Origin: DAOTYH01 sp034435015
Lineage (GTDB): Bacteria; Chloroflexota; Anaerolineae; Aggregatilineales; UBA3940
NCBI GenBank assembly: GCA_034435015.1
Contig: DAOTYH010000060.1
Location: forward strand, 1-33,709
Length of the DNA stretch: 33,709 nucleotides
Direction of reading: 5' to 3'
The notes below the pieces were generated by a model. It did no database searches. It was not told the origin of the DNA and worked only from the letters and a program-made list of their open reading frames with translations. Numbering within the stretch: position 1 is the first letter of the stretch; each line of letters begins with the position of its first letter. Positions 7,722 through 16,055 of the stretch are shown one piece after another. The translations under genes were made by a program, and so were the position numbers.

Positions 7722-10022
7722 ATGAAGTGGTTGTTTCCTTCCAACATAACTGCCAGCGCGGCACTCCGAGAAGCAGTCGGCGGCCATCCGCTCGTAGCTG
7801 ACATCTTGACACGGCGCGGCTTCAGTGAGGCCGAAGCCGCTCTGGCCTTCCTTGATCCGGCCCGCTATTCTCCTTCCCCGCCAACTGAGTTGCCGGACCT
7901 TGTGACGGCGGCAGAACATCTGCTTGATGCCATCCAACGGGGCGAACCCATTCTGGTATGGGGCGACTTTGATGTAGATGGCCAGACCTCGACCGCCTTG
8001 CTTACGGACGCGCTGAGCCGGCTTGGCGGGCGGGTCTCCTACCACATTCCCCACCGTCTGAAGCATGGTCATGGCGTTCAGCCGGATGTCTTGAAGGACT
8101 ACTTGGGGCAAGGCTTTCGGGTCATACTCACATGTGATACCGGCGTAGCCGCTCATGAGGCGGCAGATATAGCCCGCACAGCCGATGCTGTCCTGCTGAT
8201 TACGGATCACCATGCCCTGCCCGAACGGTTGCCTGAGGCCCCTGCCGTTGTCAACCCACAGCGGCTTCCGGCTGGCCACTCTCTGCGTGATCTGCCGGGC
8301 GTGGGCGTGGCCTTCATGCTGGCCCGCCAGATGTATACGCTGGCTGGCCGCTCGGATGAGGCGCTTCAGTTTCTTGACCTTGTCGCGCTGGGGATAGTGG
8401 CAGACGTAGCTCCTTTGCGTCATGATACGCGCTATCTGCTTCAGCTTGGGATTGAGGCCCTGCGCTTCCCGCGGCGGGTTGGTCTGCTGGCACTGATGCG
8501 CTCGGCAGGTATAGACCCCCTTAACATGTCGGCAGATATGATCGGCTACCAGCTTGGGCCGCGCCTGAATGCGCTGGGACGACTTGATGAAGCGCGGCTG
8601 GCCGTTGAATTATTGACTACCGACAATGAAGTGATGGCCCAGCAAATTGCGGCCCAGCTTGAGGTGCTCAATGATCGCCGTAAACAGATCGAAGATCAGA
8701 TATACGGGGCGGCACAGGAGCAGATTGCTAGAGACCCATCGCTCCTCTCTTTTGAAGCACTGGTGCTGGAAGGTCCTAACTGGCATCCCGGCGTGATCGG
8801 TATTGTTGCCTCTCGTCTGGTTGAGCAGTATCACAAACCAGTGGTATTGCTGACCCCTGCTGAGGACGGTATAGCCCGCGGCTCGGCCCGTTCTGTGCCG
8901 GGTGTGGACATCGGCGCGGCCATTGCCGCCAATGCTGACCTGTTGCTAGGGTATGGGGGGCATCCCGGCGCCGCCGGCTTGCGGCTGGACGCCGACTTGA
9001 TCCCGCAGTTTCGGCGGCGGCTGTCGAACACTGTTCAGAAGATATGGGATCACAGCGCAGTAGACGGCTATGCTATTGATGCGATCCTCCCTCTTGCCGA
9101 TCTCTCGCTGGAACTGGCTGACGAACTCAACCGGCTGGCTCCCTTTGGGGCCGCCAACCCGCCGGTACTCCTGATGGATTCCGGCTTAAGGCTCGCGGCG
9201 CACACGGCATTTGGAGCGAATGGCAAACACCGCCGCCTGATTGTTGAGGATGGAGAGGGAAGAAGCTACCCCCTCATCTGGTGGGAGGGGAGCGAGTGTT
9301 CTCTCCCGCCCCCCGTTTTTGACCTGCTTTACATTCCCCGCATTAACGACTATCGGGGGAGGCGTTCCTTACAACTAGAATGGGTGGCCAGCCGGCCTAC
9401 AGCCGGCGCAGTGGTCGAAGTGGAAGCCGGCCCGCGTTATCGGTTGGTGGATTGGCGCACTCAGAGAGTCGCATGGGAGGAGTTAGGCACGGGGGCAGGA
9501 GTATGGGTCGAGGGGGCGGATGCCAGTACCGGCGGGATACCTGCCAGCATACGCCGTCTTGACCGCGCCACAGCCTGCCCATGCCCTGTGCTAGCCATCT
9601 GGACAGTTCCGCCGGGGCCTCAGGAGCTGGAACAGATGCTTGGGGTCACCCAGCCGCATACCGTGTATGTCATTGCCCGGCACAAGCCAGAGGGTCATCC
9701 TAGAGCCTTCCTACAGCGTCTGGGGGGATTGGTGAAATACGCGTTGAATAACTATGCCGGTGAAGTGTCTATCCTGAAGCTGGCGAGTGCAACTGCTCAG
9801 CGTGAGATCGCAGTCAGGCGGGGGTTAGAATGGCTGGCCGCCAAAGGGCACATTTCCATTGAATGGCTGGATGCCGACCGGGCGCACCTCATCACCAACG
9901 GTAACACGGCTGAGGCTGAGAGGGAAGCCCTTCAAGACGCCATCCGAGCGCTGTTAGCGGAGGCCGCCGCCTACAGGGCCTATTTCTGTCAGGCTGATTT
10001 GGGGATGTTCTTCCAATTGTGA
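7722..10022 (+). CDS. recJ: Single-stranded-DNA-specific exonuclease RecJ
   Basis: 5'-to-3' single-strand DNA exonuclease of recombination and mismatch repair. The 766-residue protein has the DHH phosphoesterase core: GDFDVDG (81-87, motif I), CDTG (138-141), ITDHH (160-164), NALGRLDEA near 283, then the DHHA1 motif GYGGHPGAAG near 410-419, followed by an OB-fold region. The DxD, DHH and GGH metal and phosphate ligands are intact. About 190 residues after the OB fold form an extension of the kind some RecJ proteins carry; I do not recognise a domain in it. The ATG at 7722 has only a weak ribosome site (GGTCAG), but the N-terminus fits the family. Confidence 0.93.
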   Translation: MKWLFPSNITASAALREAVGGHPLVADILTRRGFSEAEAALAFLDPARYSPSPPTELPDLVTAAEHLLDAIQRGEPILVWGDFDVDGQTSTALLTDALSRLGGRVSYHIPHRLKHGHGVQPDVLKDYLGQGFRVILTCDTGVAAHEAADIARTADAVLLITDHHALPERLPEAPAVVNPQRLPAGHSLRDLPGVGVAFMLARQMYTLAGRSDEALQFLDLVALGIVADVAPLRHDTRYLLQLGIEALRFPRRVGLLALMRSAGIDPLNMSADMIGYQLGPRLNALGRLDEARLAVELLTTDNEVMAQQIAAQLEVLNDRRKQIEDQIYGAAQEQIARDPSLLSFEALVLEGPNWHPGVIGIVASRLVEQYHKPVVLLTPAEDGIARGSARSVPGVDIGAAIAANADLLLGYGGHPGAAGLRLDADLIPQFRRRLSNTVQKIWDHSAVDGYAIDAILPLADLSLELADELNRLAPFGAANPPVLLMDSGLRLAAHTAFGANGKHRRLIVEDGEGRSYPLIWWEGSECSLPPPVFDLLYIPRINDYRGRRSLQLEWVASRPTAGAVVEVEAGPRYRLVDWRTQRVAWEELGTGAGVWVEGADASTGGIPASIRRLDRATACPCPVLAIWTVPPGPQELEQMLGVTQPHTVYVIARHKPEGHPRAFLQRLGGLVKYALNNYAGEVSILKLASATAQREIAVRRGLEWLAAKGHISIEWLDADRAHLITNGNTAEAEREALQDAIRALLAEAAAYRAYFCQADLGMFFQL

Positions 10023-10083
10023 TGGCGCATCTGCCCTGCGTTTTATTTGTGACAAAAGGAACTTTCGTTTCGCACTTTGTTCA

Positions 10084-10113
10084 TTGACTACTATCATTAA
10101 GCTGTGGCATGAT
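10084..10113 (+). promoter_or_regulatory. Predicted promoter for the BON-ald-CoA-transferase operon
   Basis: TTGACT (10084-10089) and CATGAT (10108-10113) are separated by 18 nt in the gap after recJ. The elements resemble the GntR promoter at 16016-16044 (TTGACT, 17 nt, TATGAT). Confidence 0.45.
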
Positions 10114-10148
10114 GAAGCAGACATTCTGCTCTGTATGAGGAGGTGAAT

Positions 10149-10613
10149 GTGGCTGAGAATCTCATGGTTCAAGAACAACAATCTCTGACCGACCTAGATA
10201 TTTACGAAGCGGTAGTTGATGCCATCGAGTCGTTTAACCCCATACGTGAAACGAGAGTGCCTGTCGAAGTAAATGTGAAAGACGGGGTGGTGACTCTAGA
10301 GGGGGTCGTATTTACCGACACAATGCGTCGCATGATCCTGTATGCCGCATCTACTACCGCCGGTGTAAAGAAGGTGATTGACCGCCTCTACGATGATGAG
10401 AGTCTAGAGATAGCTGTAGCACAGGCTCTGGCAGTTGACCCCACTTTGAAAACAATCCCATCTCCGATTGGCGTTTCCAGCTACGCGGGCACAGTTACCC
10501 TCTACGGAAAGGTCAACAGCAAACAGGAGCGTGTGGCCGCCATCGCAGTGGCTTCTCGGGTTCCGGGAGTACGAGCAGTGATTGATCGGCTGAATAGTCC
10601 TCAAGCTGATTAA
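10149..10613 (+). CDS. Cytoplasmic protein with two BON domains
   Basis: BON domains are small alpha/beta folds associated with phospholipid or membrane binding in proteins such as OsmY; the function here is unknown. Of the 154 residues, roughly 15-80 form one BON unit (VEVNVKDGVVTLEGVV, then VKKVIDRL) and 85-150 a second (GTVTLYGKVNSKQE, then VRAVIDRL). There is no signal peptide, unlike OsmY, so it appears cytoplasmic. I start at the GTG at 10149, five nt after AGGAGG; a GTG two codons earlier overlaps that ribosome site, and an ATG at 10164 is the other option. It is first in a probable operon with ald (28-nt gap). Confidence 0.8.
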   Translation: MAENLMVQEQQSLTDLDIYEAVVDAIESFNPIRETRVPVEVNVKDGVVTLEGVVFTDTMRRMILYAASTTAGVKKVIDRLYDDESLEIAVAQALAVDPTLKTIPSPIGVSSYAGTVTLYGKVNSKQERVAAIAVASRVPGVRAVIDRLNSPQAD

Positions 10614-10641
10614 GAAGTTTCCGACGAGGAGAATAAATACA

Positions 10642-11733
10642 ATGGAGATCGGGATACCTCTTGAACGGCAGGACAGTGAATACCGTGTCGGTGTGACGCC
10701 CAAAGCTGTCGGCCTGTTAACCCAAGCCGGGCATCGTTGCTACATCGAACAGGGAGCAGGCCGGGCGGCAGGTTTTGAGGATGTAGAGTACGAACGCGCA
10801 GGGGGGCGGATCGTCTATGGTGCTCAGGAGGTGTATCAGCGGGCTGACTTGGTTTTGAAGATCGGTAGTCTGACCTCCAGCGAGATAGGGCTGGTACGTG
10901 AGGAGCAGACGATCTGCGCTCTGTGGCATCTGGCGGCCCGCCCGCGGGAGCTGGTAGCGGCTCTGCTGGAGAAGCGTATCACAGCCATAGCCTACGAGAT
11001 GATCCAGACCGACGATGGGGACCTGCCAGTGTTACGCCCTCTGAGTGAGATTGCCGGCCGCATGGCTCCCCAGATTGCCGCCCGCTGGCTCCAGAACGAC
11101 GGGGGAGGCAGGGGGGTTCTGATCAGCGGGTTAGCTGGTCATCCTCCTGTTAACGTGTGTATTCTGGGCGCAGGTGTAGTTGGCATCAGTGCCGCGAGGG
11201 CTTTTCTGGGCTTGGGGGCGCGGGTCACCGTACTGGATCAAAATCTGACGCGCCTGCGCTACGTTGACGAGCGCTTTCAGGGCCGCGTCTCTACAATGGT
11301 CTCCTATGACTTCAACATAGCTGGTGCTGTGAAGCGGGCTTACGTGCTGGTCGGGGCTGTGTTAGTCCCTGGTGAGCGCGCTCCCGTGCTGGTGACACGG
11401 GAGATGGTCCGCTCGATGCGCCCGCGCAGTGTGATACTCGACATCTCCATTGATCAGGGCGGGTGTGTTGAAACCAGCCGGCCTATGACCCATAGAGACC
11501 CCGTCTTTATCGAAGAGGGCGTGATTCATTACTGCGTGCCCAACATGCCGGGTATAGTGGCACGTACCGCTACTCATGCCTACCTGAATGCGGCATGGCC
11601 TTACATCCAGAGGCTGGCCAGAATGGGCACAGAGGCGGCCATTGAGGCTGATCCAGCTTTGGGGCGTGGAGTAGCTCTCCACAATGGACAGATTTACAGC
11701 GGGCCTCTGGCGGCCTTGGTTGAGGGAGCGTAG
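10642..11733 (+). CDS. ald: Alanine dehydrogenase, divergent
   Basis: Would catalyse NAD-dependent interconversion of L-alanine with pyruvate and ammonia. The 363 residues are close to the family length (about 370). Family catalytic positions are kept: Arg15 (YRVGVTP), Lys73 (LVLKIG), His96 (LWHLAARP) and Asp271 (ISIDQGGC). The NAD-binding motif ILGAGVVGISAARAF is near 173, and VPNMPGIVARTAT is recognisable. It differs at usually fixed blocks: KIGSLTSSE replaces the common KVKEP segment, and YEMIQ replaces YETIQ. The C-terminus shows no extra domain, so it is not a transhydrogenase alpha subunit. A related amino-acid or imine dehydrogenase is possible. Two nt separate it from the CoA-transferase gene. 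Confidence 0.85.
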   Translation: MEIGIPLERQDSEYRVGVTPKAVGLLTQAGHRCYIEQGAGRAAGFEDVEYERAGGRIVYGAQEVYQRADLVLKIGSLTSSEIGLVREEQTICALWHLAARPRELVAALLEKRITAIAYEMIQTDDGDLPVLRPLSEIAGRMAPQIAARWLQNDGGGRGVLISGLAGHPPVNVCILGAGVVGISAARAFLGLGARVTVLDQNLTRLRYVDERFQGRVSTMVSYDFNIAGAVKRAYVLVGAVLVPGERAPVLVTREMVRSMRPRSVILDISIDQGGCVETSRPMTHRDPVFIEEGVIHYCVPNMPGIVARTATHAYLNAAWPYIQRLARMGTEAAIEADPALGRGVALHNGQIYSGPLAALVEGA

Positions 11734-11735
11734 AA

Positions 11736-13067
11736 ATGACGCATTGGGCACAGCTTTACCATGAACGGCGTTGCACAGCAGAGCAGGCCGTACAGGCCAT
11801 CCAGTCAAACAATCGGGTCTTCTTGACCGGAAACTGTTCGGTCCCGCAGAAGGTTCTCCACGCGTTGGTAGAACGGGCTTACGATCTGACTAACGTAGAG
11901 ATCGTACAGGTACTGGTCATTGGGGATGCCGAGTATGTCAAGCCAGAGATGGAGGGGCATATCCGGGTCAATTCCATGTTTGTCTCGGAGAATGTGCGTC
12001 AGGCTGTTCAAGAGGGACGTGCAGACTTTACCCCTATCTTTCTCTCGGAGATACCTATCCTGTTCCGAAGGGAGATGCCCATAGACGTGGCGCTCATTCA
12101 GGTTTCGCCGCCTGACGAACACGGCTTCTGCTCCTTCGGCGTCGAGGTAGGGGTCACCAAGACAGCGGCTGAGGTTGCCAGAATCGTGATCGCTGAGGTT
12201 AACCCCCGTATGCCCCGTACACTGGGCGACAGCTTTATCCATGTCAGCAAGATAGACCATCTGGTTGAGGTAGACTATTACCTGCCGGAAGTCCGAATGG
12301 GTGAGCCGTCGCCTATCCAGCAGGCAATCGGCAAGCATATCGCTGATTTGATCGAGGATGGCAGTACCCTCCAGACCGGCATTGGCGGGATTCCGGATGC
12401 TGTGTTGCAGTATCTAGGCGACAAAAAGAACCTGGGCATCCATACTGAGCTGTTTTCCGACGGGGTAATTGATCTGGTCAATGCCGGTGTGATTAATAAC
12501 GAAGCTAAGACATTCCACCCCGGCAAGATCATTGCCGGCTTTGTGCTGGGAACTCAGAGGCTCTACGAGTTCATACACGACAACCCTATCGTCGAACTGC
12601 ACCCAACGGAGTACACCAATGATCCTTTCAAGATCGCGCAGAACGATAGAATGGTATCAATCAATTCGGCGCTGGAAGTTGACCTGACCGGACAGGTGTG
12701 TGCTGACAGCATCGGGCACAAGTTCTATAGCGGTGTAGGCGGGCAGGTTGACTTTGTACGCGGCGCGGCCCGTTCCAAGGGGGGCAAGCCGATCATCGCG
12801 TTACCGTCTACTGCTAAGAACGATACCATGAGCCGCATTGTCTGGCAGTTAAAGCCGGGTGCAGGGGTAGTCACTTCGCGGAATGATGTGCATTACATTG
12901 TGACCGAATATGGGGTTGCCTACCTGCATGGCAAGACGATCCGCGAAAGGGCGCAGTCACTCATCAGCATTGCCCACCCCAAGTTCCGTGAGGAGCTGGA
13001 GGCCAAGGCACGCGAGTTGAACTATATTCCGGCCATCTATACTGGCGTCAGTCTCGGAAAGAGTTAA
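11736..13067 (+). CDS. Acetyl-CoA hydrolase/4-hydroxybutyrate CoA-transferase family protein
   Basis: Moves CoA between acyl-CoA and a carboxylate, or hydrolyses acyl-CoA, through a glutamyl-CoA thioester. In this 443-residue protein the catalytic Glu is in HTELFSDG at residue 238, the same position as in clostridial 4-hydroxybutyrate CoA-transferase. The oxyanion-side loops GIGGIPDAV (about 215-223) and GVGGQVDFVRGA are present, and the length matches that group. Substrate cannot be assigned: acetate, butyrate and 4-hydroxybutyrate enzymes share these motifs. The start is 2 nt after the ald stop, with GGGAGCG as ribosome site, so the two genes are almost certainly cotranscribed. A hairpin terminator follows at 13089. 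Confidence 0.9.
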   Translation: MTHWAQLYHERRCTAEQAVQAIQSNNRVFLTGNCSVPQKVLHALVERAYDLTNVEIVQVLVIGDAEYVKPEMEGHIRVNSMFVSENVRQAVQEGRADFTPIFLSEIPILFRREMPIDVALIQVSPPDEHGFCSFGVEVGVTKTAAEVARIVIAEVNPRMPRTLGDSFIHVSKIDHLVEVDYYLPEVRMGEPSPIQQAIGKHIADLIEDGSTLQTGIGGIPDAVLQYLGDKKNLGIHTELFSDGVIDLVNAGVINNEAKTFHPGKIIAGFVLGTQRLYEFIHDNPIVELHPTEYTNDPFKIAQNDRMVSINSALEVDLTGQVCADSIGHKFYSGVGGQVDFVRGAARSKGGKPIIALPSTAKNDTMSRIVWQLKPGAGVVTSRNDVHYIVTEYGVAYLHGKTIRERAQSLISIAHPKFREELEAKARELNYIPAIYTGVSLGKS

Positions 13068-13088
13068 GGTCTGGGCAATCTATAGTCA

Positions 13089-13138
13089 GGAGCGCACCCG
13101 CCGGCTCATTTCTCAAGGGGGTGCGCTCCGATTTGTTT
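13089..13138 (+). terminator. Rho-independent terminator after the CoA-transferase gene
   Basis: GGAGCGCACCC (13089-13099) pairs perfectly over 11 bp with GGGTGCGCTCC (13119-13129), and a T-rich GATTTGTTT follows. It separates the plus-strand operon from the convergent thrS. Confidence 0.75.
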
Positions 13139-13162
13139 ATAGGGCTGGTTGAGTATTCTGCA

Positions 13163-14986
13163 TCACAGCTCACTTGAGCGGGAAGCAATACGTTCCCTGA
13201 CCAGCGCGATGAATTCCTCGACCGGCATACCATCCTGCCGGGTACCGTCCCGCTTGCGCAATGCAACCGTGTTCTGTTCCGTCTCCCGGTCACCGACTAC
13301 CAGCATGTACGGAATCTTCATAAGCTGGGCCTGTCGAATCTTGTTGTTCATCCGGTCAGAACTGAGATCGGCGTCAGCGCGAATACCGGCATCCCGCAGG
13401 CGTCCTGCCAGCCGAGTTGCATATTCATTGTGCCCATCCGTGATGGGGATCACGCGTGCCTGTTCTGGTGACAGCCACACCGGGAACGCCCCTGCATAGT
13501 GTTCAAGTAAAAAGCCGATCATGCGCTCATGCGTGCTGAGCGGCGCCCGGTGGATGCATAGCGGAGTCTCCTCCTGCCCCTCGCGGTTGACAAAGGTCAG
13601 GTTAAAGCGGGCCGGCTGTGCAAAATCCACCTGATTGGTTGCCAGCGTGAATTCGCGGCCTGTGGCGCTCCAGATTTGCACATCAATCTTAGGGCCGTAG
13701 AAGGCCGCCTCGTCCGGCACTTCGACAAAGGGGATGCCGCCGTTGTTCATGGCCCGGCGTACCATCTCCTCAGTTTTGAGCCATAGACGCTCGTTATCTA
13801 CATACTTCTTGCCCAGACCCTTCTTGTGGTGCGTGCTCAAGCGCATGACATACTTCTCAATGCCAAATATCTTGAAGTATTCTTGGTAAAGCCTGATAAC
13901 AGCCATGAACTCTGCCTCGAACAATTCCTCCGGGCAGTAGATGTGAGCATCATTCATCTGCATGGAGCGGACACGCATCAGGCCGAACAACTCACCGCTC
14001 TTCTCATAGCGGTAGCAGGTGCCATATTCGGCCAGACGGAGGGGCAGTTCACGGTAACTGCGCGGCTTGCTGGCGAATATCTTGTGATGCATTGGGCAGT
14101 TCATGGGCTTCACGTAGTAGCGCACGCCCTCCATTTCCATTGGCGGGTACATGCTCTCGGCGTAATAGGGCAGGTGGCCGCTACGCAGGAACAGGTCCTC
14201 CTTCGTCAGATGGGGGGTGCGGACGCGCACGTAGCCGGCTTTCTCCTCCATCTCTTTGGCGAGCTTCTCTAGCTCCTCGATCAGCACGCCGCCGCGCGGC
14301 AGCCATAACGGCAGTCCTGGCCCAACCTCATCATCGAAGATGAAGATTTCCAGCTCTTTCCCCAGCTTACGGTGATCGCGTTTCTTGGCTTCCTCCAGCA
14401 TATGGAGGTACTGCTCCAGCTCCTGCCTGTTGTTCCATGCCGTGCCATAGATGCGCTGGAGCATGGGGTTATGCTCATCACCGCGCCAGTATGCTCCTGC
14501 CACGCTCATCAGCTTGAAAGCGTCTGGAGGAATCTCGCCGGTATGCTCAACGTGCGGCCCCCGGCACAAATCTTCGAAGTGATCATGTCTGTAGGTGGAG
14601 ATGACAGGGGGTTCATCAGCCTCCTCGCCGTATTCGTCAATTCCACCTTTGACCAGGCCCTCTATCAGCTCCAGCTTATAAGGCTGATCAGCAAAGATTT
14701 GACGAGCCTCCTCCGCGCTGACCTGCCGGTAAATGAAGGGGTGTCTGCCCGCGATGATCTGGCGCATCCGCTTCTCGATCTGCTCCAGGTCTTCGGGGGT
14801 CAGGGGACGCGGCAGGTCGAAATCGTAGTAGAACCCATCGTCAATGGGCGGCCCTATGGCGATTTTGCCCTCTGGAAACATCTCCAGCACAGCCTGAGCC
14901 ATAACGTGGGCCGCTGAATGCCGGATACGGTATAGCTTGGATTCCTTGTAAGGGACTTCTTCTTTCTCTTCTACTGTCTGTGCCAT
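13163..14986 (-). CDS. thrS: Threonyl-tRNA synthetase without TGS domain
   Basis: Charges tRNA-Thr with threonine. The 607-residue protein begins almost at once with the editing domain (HSAAHV near 23-28, then DLCRGPHVEHTG), so the roughly 60-residue TGS domain of the usual 640-residue enzyme is missing. The class II core is complete: zinc ligands in MNCPMHH, NDAHIYC and CIHRAP, motif 2 RYEKSGELFGLMRVR and motif 3 ERMIGFLLEHYAGAFP. The anticodon-binding domain ends the protein. STHERM and ATNQVDF differ from the common GSxERF and GTxQLDF forms. I start at the ATG at 14986 (MAQTVEEKE); GAGGAGG lies 13 nt upstream, a long spacing. A T-box leader controls it. Confidence 0.94.
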   Translation of the reverse strand: MAQTVEEKEEVPYKESKLYRIRHSAAHVMAQAVLEMFPEGKIAIGPPIDDGFYYDFDLPRPLTPEDLEQIEKRMRQIIAGRHPFIYRQVSAEEARQIFADQPYKLELIEGLVKGGIDEYGEEADEPPVISTYRHDHFEDLCRGPHVEHTGEIPPDAFKLMSVAGAYWRGDEHNPMLQRIYGTAWNNRQELEQYLHMLEEAKKRDHRKLGKELEIFIFDDEVGPGLPLWLPRGGVLIEELEKLAKEMEEKAGYVRVRTPHLTKEDLFLRSGHLPYYAESMYPPMEMEGVRYYVKPMNCPMHHKIFASKPRSYRELPLRLAEYGTCYRYEKSGELFGLMRVRSMQMNDAHIYCPEELFEAEFMAVIRLYQEYFKIFGIEKYVMRLSTHHKKGLGKKYVDNERLWLKTEEMVRRAMNNGGIPFVEVPDEAAFYGPKIDVQIWSATGREFTLATNQVDFAQPARFNLTFVNREGQEETPLCIHRAPLSTHERMIGFLLEHYAGAFPVWLSPEQARVIPITDGHNEYATRLAGRLRDAGIRADADLSSDRMNNKIRQAQLMKIPYMLVVGDRETEQNTVALRKRDGTRQDGMPVEEFIALVRERIASRSSEL

Positions 14987-15010
14987 GGTTGTCTTACATC
15001 CTCCTCGCTC

Positions 15011-15048
15011 AATAAAACAACCCCCCACGCTGATTGGGGCGTGGGGGG
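15011..15048 (-). terminator. T-box-regulated terminator of the thrS leader
   Basis: On the minus strand CCCCCCACGC (15048-15039) pairs perfectly with GCGTGGGGGG (15030-15021), followed by TTGTTTTATT (15020-15011). It lies directly after the T-box sequence and upstream of the thrS ribosome site, as expected for transcription attenuation. Confidence 0.9.
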
Positions 15049-15265
15049 CTGCACGCGGTTCCACCCAACTTGACCGTAAGGTCATCTCATGGGCCTGTAA
15101 CGGGGCCAAGCCGTCACCCCTTACTAGATTGCTCGTTCAGAGGTGCACTCGCGGGGGGTTTTCTCTGCGGCCTGATGGAAAAGACTTTCAGCCTGTGGTC
15201 TCTTCTCTCTGGGCATCTGCTGTGCAGATACTCGTCCCGCTCAACGTGTTATGATTTAGAATTTG
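15011..15265 (-). promoter_or_regulatory. T-box riboswitch, threonine specific
   Basis: Senses uncharged tRNA-Thr and lets transcription read through into thrS. On the minus strand the T-box core GGGTGGAACCGCG is complete near 15067-15055. Stem I can be folded from GCGGG (15240-15236) with CCCGC (15155-15151) and TCTGC (15228-15224) with GCAGA (15169-15165). The 5' side of the internal loop carries AGTA (15232-15229). The 3' side carries GAAA followed by ACC (15159-15157), a Thr codon, in the position of the specifier by comparison with the glyQS leader. A small TGACC/GGTCA hairpin precedes the T-box as stem III. The bulge UGGA predicts a tRNA discriminator base U73. The upstream edge is taken just after the -10 box and is approximate. 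Confidence 0.92.
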
Positions 15266-15266
15266 T

Positions 15267-15911
15267 CTATAGCTTATCGTCTGGAGGGGCGCTTGTCAAC
15301 TGATCTGGCCGGCCTCTTCCTGTGACCAAGTCTTGTTCAGGGGGGACGGTCTCCTCGCTCTCGGCACTGCTCAGACTGCCTGCCCTCTCTGAATCAGGAT
15401 TGGCTTCTTCCGCCGGCAGGGACGATACGGCTTGCCGCTCTGCCCGCCACTGGTCAAGTAGCAGCAGGATCACGCCTACCGTGATAGCATGGTCGGCAAA
15501 GTTAGAGATGTTTGAGAAGGTAGGGGTGATTTGAACGTGCACATAGTCTACGACCTGCCCCAGCCGGATACGGTCAACAGCGTTGCTGAGCGCCCCGCCG
15601 CTGATCATGGCGACACTCACCCGCGAGAGCCAAGCGTGGGAAGGCAGGCGCGGATAGCTGATCACGAAGATGGCTATGGTGATCAGAGCAAGCAGTAAGA
15701 AGAAGTCCGATGCGAAGGGGAGCATCCCAAAGGCGGCGCCTGTATTGTAACTACGGGTGACCCGAATGAATCCGCTGACAGCGGGAATAGGCTCCCATGA
15801 TTCGCCCAATGCCAGACGGTTGACAACGAGCCATTTAGCCCATTGATCAAGGCCAAGAACTGCCCCACCGACAATGACCAACAGACCCCAGCGTTTAATA
15901 GTCTGCCACAT
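15267..15911 (-). CDS. lspA: Lipoprotein signal peptidase LspA
   Basis: Aspartyl membrane protease that cleaves prolipoproteins after lipidation; the lipoprotein at 22334 is a candidate substrate. The first 160 of 214 residues form the four-helix protease with LDQWAKWLV, NTGAAFG, GGALSNAVDR and NISNFADHAIT; the Asp residues of the last two motifs form the catalytic dyad. About 55 further residues are hydrophilic and rich in Glu, Ser and Pro, longer than in typical LspA (about 160 residues), and probably a disordered cytoplasmic tail. The ATG at 15911 has GGAAG 6 nt upstream. It is read in the same direction as thrS, but the thrS promoter overlaps its 3' end. Confidence 0.93.
   Translation of the reverse strand: MWQTIKRWGLLVIVGGAVLGLDQWAKWLVVNRLALGESWEPIPAVSGFIRVTRSYNTGAAFGMLPFASDFFLLLALITIAIFVISYPRLPSHAWLSRVSVAMISGGALSNAVDRIRLGQVVDYVHVQITPTFSNISNFADHAITVGVILLLLDQWRAERQAVSSLPAEEANPDSERAGSLSSAESEETVPPEQDLVTGRGRPDQLTSAPPDDKL
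15271..15299 (-). promoter_or_regulatory. Promoter of the thrS T-box transcript
   Basis: On the minus strand TTGACA (15299-15294) and TAAGCT (15276-15271) are separated by 17 nt. The -35 hexamer is the exact consensus. The promoter lies within the last codons of lspA, so thrS is transcribed separately. Confidence 0.7.
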
Positions 15912-16015
15912 GATTGCTTCCGCTGTTCCAAAGTTTCATGGTTTGCCAATAGCATAGCCTGCCCCTGCGCGAATTGCCAGAAGATACCCGGCCCCCATCT
16001 TTCTTGCGGCATCTA

Positions 16016-16044
16016 TTGACTCAGAGCAATATTTGGCTTATGAT
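16016..16044 (+). promoter_or_regulatory. Near-consensus sigma-70 promoter of the gntR-GRE operon
   Basis: TTGACT (16016-16021) and TATGAT (16039-16044) with a 17-nt spacer, each one base from consensus. Transcription would begin near 16051, just ahead of the palindromic operator. Confidence 0.75.
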
Positions 16045-16055
16045 GAGGGTGGCTG

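Noticed and set aside
7677..8423. 248-codon open frame on the minus strand over the start of recJ
   Set aside because: It lies wholly antisense to the conserved DHH domain, has no ribosome site and matches no family I know.
14372..14917. 181-codon plus-strand open frame inside thrS
   Set aside because: Antisense to the editing and catalytic domains of a clear gene; composition reflects GC-rich codons.
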